Shown here piece by piece: positions 1 to 5,135 of a DNA stretch of 5,135 nucleotides. The stretch spans positions 1 to 5,135 of the forward strand of contig JAQGJY010000242.1 of NCBI GenBank assembly GCA_028290325.1. Direction: 5' to 3'. Within the stretch, counting starts at the first letter, position 1, and every line of letters starts with the position of its first letter. The DNA comes from Tardiphaga sp. GTDB lineage: Bacteria > Pseudomonadota > Alphaproteobacteria > Rhizobiales > Xanthobacteraceae. The notes under the pieces were generated by a model. That model worked only from the letters and a program-made list of their open reading frames with translations, had not been told where the DNA came from and did not search any database. Both the position numbers and the translations under genes were made by a program.

Positions 1-573
1 CCGGATGCCGATCTGTTCAAGGCGATCAAGAGCGGCAAGGCCTCGGTCGTCACCGACGAGATCGCGACATTCAATGCCAGTGGCATCGCGCTGAAGTCTG
101 GCCAGCAACTCGACGCCGACGTGGTCATCACCGCGACCGGCTTCAATCTCAGCATCCTCGGCGACATCGCGATGGAAATCGACGGCCAGCCGCTGAACTT
201 CGCCGATACCGTGACCTATCGCGGCATGATGTTCACCGGCGTGCCCAACATGGCGTGGGTGTTCGGCTATTTCCGCGCCAGCTGGACGCTGCGCACCGAT
301 CTGGTCGCGGATTTCGTCTGCCGGCTGCTGGCGCATATGGCCGAGAAGGGCGTGGCGCAGGTGACGCCGACGCTGCGCCCGGACGACGCCGACATGGCGC
401 TGAAGGAATGGATCGATCCGGAGAATTTCAATCCGGGTTACATGATGCGCCACATGCATCTGCTGCCGAAACGCGGCGACAAGCCGGAGTGGCAGCACAG
501 CCAGGATTACTGGGCGGAGAAGGACGAATTGCCGCTGATCGATCTGGATGACGCCGCGTTCGTGTATCGGTAG
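1..573 (+). CDS. EthA-type flavin-containing (Baeyer-Villiger) monooxygenase, C-terminal part, 5'-truncated by the window edge
   Basis: The frame is open from base 1 and ends at TAG (571-573), giving 190 residues. An internal GTG at 121 is not a plausible start because the frame and the family similarity continue upstream of it. Visible marks are a beta-strand followed by ATGF at residues 45-48 (after DADVVIT), the conserved C-terminal motif of class B flavoprotein monooxygenases. After it comes a TYRGMMFTGVPN stretch, then FGYFRASWTLRTDLVADFVCRLL, and a tail with FNPGYMMR, LPKRGDKPEW and a YW pair. This order matches the C-terminal third of Mycobacterium EthA and related enzymes of about 490 residues, as I remember them. 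Such enzymes use NADPH, FAD and O2 to insert oxygen into ketones or oxidise sulfur and nitrogen in the cytosol. The N-terminal FAD and NADPH Rossmann motifs lie outside the window, so integrity and substrate cannot be judged. The gene converges on the efflux operon, and a functional link is only inference. Confidence 0.88.
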   Translation, partial: PDADLFKAIKSGKASVVTDEIATFNASGIALKSGQQLDADVVITATGFNLSILGDIAMEIDGQPLNFADTVTYRGMMFTGVPNMAWVFGYFRASWTLRTDLVADFVCRLLAHMAEKGVAQVTPTLRPDDADMALKEWIDPENFNPGYMMRHMHLLPKRGDKPEWQHSQDYWAEKDELPLIDLDDAAFVYR

Positions 574-578
574 TGATT

Positions 579-627
579 GTCATTCCGGGTTCGCTTGCGC
601 AAAGTCGCGCTGGCGTCCCGGAACGAC
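579..627. repeat. Imperfect palindrome between convergent genes; candidate bidirectional terminator or dispersed intergenic repeat
   Basis: The outer arms at 579-589 (GTCATTCCGGG) and 617-627 (CCCGGAACGAC) pair over 11 bases with one mismatch (A582/C624). In minus-strand RNA this mismatch becomes a G-U wobble, so the stem is continuous for the efflux transcript. Inner arms 592-594/613-615 and 597-600/607-610 extend it, with a six-base loop at 601-606. The hairpin starts five bases after the monooxygenase stop and one base from the permease stop. There is no T-tract on either side, so it is not a classical intrinsic terminator. The CATTCCGGG core resembles palindromes common between genes in Bradyrhizobium and Rhodopseudomonas (recalled, not searched). 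A transcription barrier or 3'-end stabiliser is the likely role. Confidence 0.55.
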
Positions 628-628
628 G

Positions 629-3600
629 TTACATCGCATCCTTGGCGGCCGCCTCTTTCACATGCGCTTGGTCCGCTGATTGTCCTTCGGCCTGCCGCGT
701 CACCAGCTTGAAGAACATCGGCACGAAGATGATCGCCAGCACCGTCGCCGCGATCATGCCGCCGACCACGCCGGTGCCGATCGAATGCCGGCTCGCCGAG
801 CCCGCGCCGGTCGAGATCGCCAGCGGCAGCACGCCGAGGATGAACGCCAGCGAGGTCATGATGATCGGGCGGAAGCGCAACTTCGCCGCCTCGAGCGCCG
901 CGTCGTAGACCGTCAATCCGTCGCGATGGCGTTGCGCGGCGAACTCGACGATCAGGATCGCGTTCTTGGCGGCGAGGCCGATCAGCGTCACCAGCCCGAT
1001 CTGGAAATAGATGTCGTTTTCGATGCCGCGCAGCCAGATGGCGACGATCGCGCCGAACAGCGCGAAGGGCACGGCCGTCAACACCGCCAGCGGCAGCGAC
1101 CAGCGCTCATATTGCGCGGCCAAGATCAGGAACACCATCAGCAGGCCGAACAGGAAGCCCTGCGAGCCGGTGCCGGCGGTCGAGATTTCCTGATAGGCCG
1201 AGCCGGTCCAGCCGATCGTGTAGTCCGAGCCGAAATTCGCCGTCACGATCTCCTGCATCGCCGCGAGCGACTGCCCGGACGAATAACCCGGCGCGGGATT
1301 GCCGAGAATTTTCGCCGCCGGGAAGATGTTGAAGCGATCAACCGTATCCGGGCCGATCACGCGATCGACCGACACCAGCGCGTCGAGCGGGATCATCGCG
1401 CCCGCGTCGGAACGGACATAGATGAAGCGCAGATCGTCAGGCGAGGTGCGGAAATCGGATTCCGATGACAGGCTGACGCGATAGGTGCGGCCGAACAATG
1501 TGAAGTCGTTGACATAGAGGCTGCCGAAGCCGCTTTGCATGGTCTCGAAAATCGAATTGATCGGCACGCCCAGGGTCTTCGCCTTGTCGCGATCGACGTT
1601 GATCTTGTACTGCGGCACCGAGGTCGAGAACTGCGTGCTGACGCCGGTCACCTCGGGCCGCTTGGCGGCTTCCGCGACCACCTTGTTCGCCGCGTCCGCC
1701 AGCGCCTGCAATGGCGCGCCGGTGCGGTTCTGCAAGTACAGCTCGAATCCGCCCGTCGTGCTGATGCCCTGAATCGGTGGCGGGTTCAGGCCGAAGACGC
1801 TTCCATCCTTGAACTGGCTGTTGAGTTTGCCGAGCGCCGGCGCGATCTGCCGCGCGTCCTCCGATGGCTTCTGGCGTTCGGCCCAGTCCTTCAGCGTGAT
1901 GAAGGCGACGCCGGAATTGGTCTTCTGCGCGCTCGACAGAATGTCGAAGCCGGACAGCGCCACCACGCCCTGCACCTCCGGCATGTTCTTGATCGCCTCG
2001 GCGGTCGTCGCCGAAATCGCGCGGGTGCGGCTCAGCGATGACGCCGGCGGCAACTGCGTGACCATCAGCACGTAGCCCTGGTCCTCCTGCGGCACGAGGC
2101 TGCCCGGCACCTTGCTGAACAGCAAGGCCGTCGCGGCCAGCATCACGCCGACCACCGCCAGCGACACGAAGGTGCGCTTGAGGAAGAACGCCACCACCGC
2201 ACCGTAGCGTTCGGTGATCCAGTCGAAGCCGCGATTGAAGATGCGAAACGGTTTCGCCGGCTCCTCGTGCTGCTCTTTCAACAGCAATGCGGCGAGCGCG
2301 GGCGAGAGTGTCAAAGCGACAATGCCGGAGATCACGACCGACACCGCGATCGTCACGGCGAATTGCCGATAGAGTTCGCCCGCGAGGCCGCCGAGGAACG
2401 ACACCGGAATGAACACCGCGCACAATGTCAGGACGATCGCGACGACGGGGCCGGAGACCTGCTCCATCGCCAGAATAGCGGCGTCGCGCGGCGATTTTTT
2501 CTCGGTCCGCATGATGCGCTCGACGTTTTCGAGCACGACAATGGCGTCGTCGACGACGATGCCGATCGCCAGCACCAATCCGAACAGCGTCAGCAGGTTG
2601 ATCGAGAAGCCGAGTAGATACATGCCGGCGAAGGTGCCGATCAGCGACACCGGCACGGCGATGACGGGGATCAGCGTCGCGCGCCAGCTTTGCAGGAAGA
2701 TATAGACGACGATGATGACCAGGATGATCGCCTCGATGAAGGTCTTGATGACCTCTTCGATCGACACCTCGACGAAGCGCGTCGTGTTGAACGGAATTCT
2801 ATATTCGATGCCGTCCGGGAAACGTTTGGCGAGCTGGTCCATCGTCGCCTTGACGCTCTTGGCGACATCCAGCGCGTTGGCGCCGGGTTGCAGATAGATG
2901 CCGATCGGCACCGCCGGCGCGCCGTTAAAGGTCGCGGAAAAACTGTAGTTCAGCGCGCCGAGTTCGACACGCGCGATGTCCTTGACGCGCAACGCGCCGC
3001 CAAACGCGTCGGAGCGGATGATGATGTTTTCAAATTCGCGCGGGTCGGCGAAGCGGCCCTGCGTCGTCACCGAATAGGTGAACGTCGTCGGATTCTTCTG
3101 CGGTTCCTCGCCGAAGCGGCCGGCGGCGAATTGCGCGTTCTGTTCCCGGATCGCGGCGGCGACGTCGCCGGGCGTGAGGTTGAACTGCGCCAGCTTGTCC
3201 GGCCGCAGCCAGATTCGCATCGAGTAATCCGACGCGCCGAACAGCGACGCATCGCCGACGCCGGGCGTGCGGCGCAGTTCGTCGATGATGTTGATGAGCG
3301 CGTAGTTGCCGATGAAGATCGTGTCGTAACGATTGTTCGGCGACGACATCGTCAGCACTTGCAGGATCGCGGACGAGCGCTTCTGCACCACCACGCCCTG
3401 CCGCGCCACCTCGGCCGGCAGCAAGGGCGTCGCGCGCTGCACGCGATTGTTGACGTTGATGGTGTTCTGGTCGGGATTGGTGCCGATCGCGAAGGTCAGC
3501 GAGATCGTCAACGTGCCGGAGCCGGTCGATGTCGAGCGCATGTAGAGCATGTTCTCGACACCGTTGATCTGTTGCTCGAGCGGGGCGGCGACGGTTTCGG

Positions 3601-3775
3601 CGATGGTTTGCGCCGACGCGCCGGGATAGCTCGCGGTGACGGTGACTTCCGGCGGCACGATCGCGGGATATTGCGCGATCGGCAGCGCGCGCATCGCGAT
3701 CAGCCCCGCGAGCACGATGATGATCGAGATGACGGCGGCGAAAACCGGACGATCGATGAAGAATTTCGAGAACAT
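629..3775 (-). CDS. Efflux RND transporter permease subunit, HAE1 family (AcrB/MexB/MexF-like)
   Basis: This is the inner-membrane proton/drug antiporter of a tripartite pump that moves hydrophobic or amphiphilic compounds from the periplasm and inner leaflet to the outside. Its 1048 residues match the usual length (AcrB 1049). The N-terminus MFSKFFIDRPVFA is the family signature, followed by TM1 (about 10-29) and a periplasmic porter/docking loop (about 30-338). TM2-TM6 span about 341-499, TM7 about 535-553, a second periplasmic loop 555-870, and TM8-TM12 about 872-1022. The proton-relay residues are all present: D409 and D410 in TM4 (GIVVDDAIVV), K937 in TM10 (AAKNAILIVEF), R967 and T974 (AcrB D407, D408, K940, R971, T978). 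The C-terminal tail 1027-1048 is charged and probably disordered. The ATG directly abuts the adaptor stop, with AGGCGA five bases upstream, so translation is probably coupled. Several binding-pocket phenylalanines of AcrB are replaced (see findings). Function is secure at family level; substrates are unknown. Confidence 0.97.
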   Translation of the reverse strand: MFSKFFIDRPVFAAVISIIIVLAGLIAMRALPIAQYPAIVPPEVTVTASYPGASAQTIAETVAAPLEQQINGVENMLYMRSTSTGSGTLTISLTFAIGTNPDQNTINVNNRVQRATPLLPAEVARQGVVVQKRSSAILQVLTMSSPNNRYDTIFIGNYALINIIDELRRTPGVGDASLFGASDYSMRIWLRPDKLAQFNLTPGDVAAAIREQNAQFAAGRFGEEPQKNPTTFTYSVTTQGRFADPREFENIIIRSDAFGGALRVKDIARVELGALNYSFSATFNGAPAVPIGIYLQPGANALDVAKSVKATMDQLAKRFPDGIEYRIPFNTTRFVEVSIEEVIKTFIEAIILVIIVVYIFLQSWRATLIPVIAVPVSLIGTFAGMYLLGFSINLLTLFGLVLAIGIVVDDAIVVLENVERIMRTEKKSPRDAAILAMEQVSGPVVAIVLTLCAVFIPVSFLGGLAGELYRQFAVTIAVSVVISGIVALTLSPALAALLLKEQHEEPAKPFRIFNRGFDWITERYGAVVAFFLKRTFVSLAVVGVMLAATALLFSKVPGSLVPQEDQGYVLMVTQLPPASSLSRTRAISATTAEAIKNMPEVQGVVALSGFDILSSAQKTNSGVAFITLKDWAERQKPSEDARQIAPALGKLNSQFKDGSVFGLNPPPIQGISTTGGFELYLQNRTGAPLQALADAANKVVAEAAKRPEVTGVSTQFSTSVPQYKINVDRDKAKTLGVPINSIFETMQSGFGSLYVNDFTLFGRTYRVSLSSESDFRTSPDDLRFIYVRSDAGAMIPLDALVSVDRVIGPDTVDRFNIFPAAKILGNPAPGYSSGQSLAAMQEIVTANFGSDYTIGWTGSAYQEISTAGTGSQGFLFGLLMVFLILAAQYERWSLPLAVLTAVPFALFGAIVAIWLRGIENDIYFQIGLVTLIGLAAKNAILIVEFAAQRHRDGLTVYDAALEAAKLRFRPIIMTSLAFILGVLPLAISTGAGSASRHSIGTGVVGGMIAATVLAIIFVPMFFKLVTRQAEGQSADQAHVKEAAAKDAM

Positions 3776-4978
3776 TTATTTCGCCTGTTTGGAGTCGGTG
3801 GCGGGCGTCTGCGCGGGGCTGGCCCCGTCCGGCTTGGTCGCATCGGCCGGCACCGGCTTGATCGGGGCACCGGGTCGCACGCGCGCGACGCCGTCAACGA
3901 CGATCCGCTCGCCGTCCTTCAATCCGTCCCTCACCGCCCAGCCGCCATTGACCTCGCGGTCGAGCTTGATCGGCCGGTTCGAGACGCCGTTATTGCCCTC
4001 GTTGACGACATAGACGAACGGCCCTTGCGGCCCCTGCGAGACCGCGCGCTGCGGCACGACGAACACCTGTTGCAGCGTGATGCCCGACAGTTTCACGCGC
4101 ACGAACTGGTTGGGCAGCAGATGGCCGTCCGGGTTCGGGAAGATGGCGCGGATCTGCAACGTGCCGGTGCGCGGATCGACGGTCGAAGCCGACACGTCGA
4201 GTTTGCCCTTGGCCGGGTCGTCGCCGCCGCCGCTGAGTTGCAGCGTCACGCCGATATCTTCCGGCTTCAACGGCTTGTCGCGGGCCTCATTCATGTCGCG
4301 CAAATCGACGAACTCCGACTCGCTGGTGGAGAAATTGACATAGGCCGGATCGAGTTGCGTCATCGTGGTCAGCACGGTCTGCTGCGCCTGCGCCAATGAG
4401 CCTTCCGGCGGCGAGGTCAGGCTGGTCGGGCCGCTGATCGGCGCCTTGACCGTGGTGAATTCGATATTGAGTTTCGCGGTCTGGATGTCGGCCTGCGCGC
4501 CCTGGATCGCGGCGCGTGCCAGATCGCGGGCGGCGCGGGCGTCTTCGAGCTGCTTGGCGGTCGCGACCTGCCGACGCGCCAGTTCCTCGATGCGATCATA
4601 CTGCTCATTGGCCTGAATCAACGTCGCCTGGGTCTGCGCGAGCTGGGCATTGGCGCGGTCGAGCACCGCCTGATAGGTCCGTGGATCGATGCGGAACAGC
4701 ACGTCGCCCTGCTTCACCCGCGCGCCTTCGGTGAATTCGCGCTTCAGGATAATGCCCGACACCTGCGAGCGGATTTCGACGATCCGAAAGCCGGCGACGC
4801 GGCCGGCATAGATCAGACTGAGCGGCACATCGGCGCGGCGCATCTCGATGACGCCGACCTCGGCCGGTGGCGCGGGAGCTTTCTGCGCGGCCTGCGGCTT
4901 CGAAGCATAGAAATAATAATAGGAGGCGCCGCCTGCTGCGATCAGCACCACCGCCAGCAACGCAATACGCACCTTCAT
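3776..4978 (-). CDS. Efflux RND transporter periplasmic adaptor subunit (membrane fusion protein, AcrA/MexA/MexE-like)
   Basis: The adaptor links the inner-membrane permease to an outer-membrane TolC-type channel in the periplasm. Its 400 residues are normal for the family. In order: a positively charged start and hydrophobic segment (about 4-18) followed by an aromatic cluster (SYYYFY, 19-24); the first half of the lipoyl domain (about 66-99, with SQVSGIILKREFTEGARVKQGDVLFRIDP); and an alpha-helical hairpin (about 100-170) rich in Ala, Gln and Glu. Then come the second lipoyl half (about 171-205, with VKAPISGP), a beta-barrel domain (about 206-298), the membrane-proximal domain (about 299-373) and a Pro/Ala-rich tail. 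The hairpin carries R129-xxx-L133-xxxxxx-T140, matching the AcrA channel-docking RLS motif with Ser changed to Thr. The protein has no cysteine, so unlike AcrA and MexA it cannot be a lipoprotein. The start is chosen because the signal begins there and GGAG lies ten bases upstream. It is the first gene of the operon with the permease. Confidence 0.96.
   Translation of the reverse strand: MKVRIALLAVVLIAAGGASYYYFYASKPQAAQKAPAPPAEVGVIEMRRADVPLSLIYAGRVAGFRIVEIRSQVSGIILKREFTEGARVKQGDVLFRIDPRTYQAVLDRANAQLAQTQATLIQANEQYDRIEELARRQVATAKQLEDARAARDLARAAIQGAQADIQTAKLNIEFTTVKAPISGPTSLTSPPEGSLAQAQQTVLTTMTQLDPAYVNFSTSESEFVDLRDMNEARDKPLKPEDIGVTLQLSGGGDDPAKGKLDVSASTVDPRTGTLQIRAIFPNPDGHLLPNQFVRVKLSGITLQQVFVVPQRAVSQGPQGPFVYVVNEGNNGVSNRPIKLDREVNGGWAVRDGLKDGERIVVDGVARVRPGAPIKPVPADATKPDGASPAQTPATDSKQAK
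3781..3786 (-). promoter_or_regulatory. Probable ribosome binding site of the permease gene, inside the adaptor 3' end
   Basis: Read on the minus strand, AGGCGA ends five bases before the permease ATG and lies within the last codons of the adaptor gene. The match to an anti-SD sequence is moderate. With the stop codon TAA directly followed by ATG, it suggests that ribosomes ending the adaptor reinitiate on the permease. This is inference from arrangement. Confidence 0.4.
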
Positions 4979-4988
4979 CTTGATCTCG

Positions 4989-4992
4989 CTCC
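4989..4992 (-). promoter_or_regulatory. Probable ribosome binding site of the adaptor gene
   Basis: On the minus strand GGAG (in TTGGAGCGAG) ends ten bases before the adaptor ATG. The spacing is at the long end of the usual range, but this is the best purine-rich match upstream and it supports the chosen start. Confidence 0.45.
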
Positions 4993-5038
4993 AATGCCTG
5001 TCGGGTTTGCGCCGTCTGTAGCACGGTTGGTGGAGGCC

Positions 5039-5055
5039 CGGCGATCACGTCGCCG
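5039..5055. repeat. Perfect 6-bp inverted repeat upstream of the adaptor gene (possible operator or leader hairpin)
   Basis: CGGCGA (5039-5044) and TCGCCG (5050-5055) are perfect inverted copies around a five-base spacer TCACG. It lies about 61-77 bases upstream of the adaptor ATG, a position that would suit an operator or a leader hairpin. It also overlaps the TGA at 5045-5047, so it could be a hairpin at the end of an upstream gene. Short GC palindromes arise often by chance in such sequence, so support is weak. Confidence 0.25.
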
Positions 5056-5135
5056 CGCGGGCAGTGGACGTCTGATCCGGCAAACGGTTCCGCCCGCGGC
5101 GCCTTGTCCGCAGGTCGCGAGCGCCGCCGGAAACC

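Larger units (their letters stand above)
4979..5135. other. 5' flank of the efflux operon; no gene that can be defended, probable leader/promoter region
   Basis: These 157 bases are very GC-rich and hold no convincing -35/-10 pair. A CTACAG hexamer on the minus strand (about 5018-5023) resembles an alphaproteobacterial -10 box but lacks a good -35 partner. On the minus strand one frame is open from the window end to a TGA at 5045-5047 (29 codons, about 23 with G or C in third position). It could be the 3' end of an upstream co-directional gene such as a regulator, but its Arg-rich residues match nothing I recognise. Another minus frame ends at a TGA overlapping the adaptor start, and a plus-strand frame from ATG 4994 is open to the edge. 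High GC alone can produce all of these. Confidence 0.4.

Noticed and set aside
573..908. Plus-strand frame of 111 codons beginning at the monooxygenase stop
   Set aside because: It crosses the hairpin and runs antisense to the conserved permease C-terminus, and has no recognisable domain.
680..1468. Plus-strand open frame of 262 codons antisense to the permease 3' half
   Set aside because: Arg/His/Asp/Gln-rich shadow composition with no family similarity.
1437..2423. Minus-strand open frame of 328 codons inside the permease gene in another frame
   Set aside because: Arg/Gly-rich translation without recognisable motifs; the permease frame is continuous and motif-complete here.
2690..4399. 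Long plus-strand open frame of 569 codons antisense to the permease and adaptor genes
   Set aside because: Its translation is dominated by Arg, Asp, His and Gln with no domain or hydrophobic core, and it spans the junction of two clearly real genes. It is the product of strong GC3 bias on the opposite strand.
4605..5048. Minus-strand frame starting at GTG upstream of the adaptor and overlapping its 5' part
   Set aside because: Arg-rich, no motif, and it overlaps the signal segment and lipoyl half of the real adaptor in a different frame.
5005..5085. Inverted pair GTTTGC (5005-5010) and GCAAAC (5080-5085)
   Set aside because: Six-base arms separated by 69 bases are expected by chance and show no regulatory layout.
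4994..5135. Plus-strand ATG frame open to the window end (possible divergent regulator)
   Set aside because: No Shine-Dalgarno sequence fits, the N-terminus does not resemble a helix-turn-helix regulator, and the ATG lies in the leader of the adaptor gene. The GC-rich stretch is open in several frames by chance.
1..5135. CRISPR arrays, tRNA/rRNA genes, insertion sequences, riboswitches
   Set aside because: No spaced direct repeats, no tRNA-like cloverleaf or rRNA stretch, no transposase frame and no terminal inverted repeats were seen; almost all of the window is occupied by three coding regions.

Overview
This is a GC-rich window with strong G/C third-position bias, typical of an alphaproteobacterium. 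The short palindrome between the first two genes carries a CATTCCGGG / CCCGGAA core. From memory, this core resembles the abundant intergenic palindromes of the Bradyrhizobium / Rhodopseudomonas / Afipia group (Nitrobacteraceae). The taxon is therefore an inference, not a demonstration.

Layout. Positions 1-573 (+) hold the last 190 residues of an EthA-type flavin-dependent Baeyer-Villiger monooxygenase whose 5' part lies outside the window. Positions 574-628 are a 55-base gap between convergent genes, almost filled by an imperfect hairpin that probably separates the two transcription units. Positions 629-3775 (-) encode a full-length (1048 aa) RND drug/solvent efflux permease of the HAE1 (AcrB/MexB/MexF) type. 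Positions 3776-4978 (-) encode its periplasmic adaptor (membrane fusion protein, 400 aa). Positions 4979-5135 are the 5' flank of the adaptor gene, with a Shine-Dalgarno sequence, a small perfect inverted repeat and no gene I can defend.

How the genes work together. The adaptor and permease genes form a two-gene operon read on the minus strand, adaptor first. Its stop codon abuts the permease start (TAA then ATG), so translational coupling is likely. The products should assemble with an outer-membrane TolC-type channel into a proton-driven tripartite pump. No channel gene follows the permease, because the hairpin begins one base after its stop codon and the convergent monooxygenase gene lies beyond. 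The channel must therefore come from elsewhere in the genome. No local regulator is visible, though one could lie just beyond position 5135.

Overall this is an ordinary efflux locus. I see no sign of an undescribed system. The points worth a second look are the substituted drug-binding residues of the permease, the cysteine-free (non-lipidated) adaptor, the threonine in its channel-docking motif, the intergenic palindrome and the undefined upstream edge.
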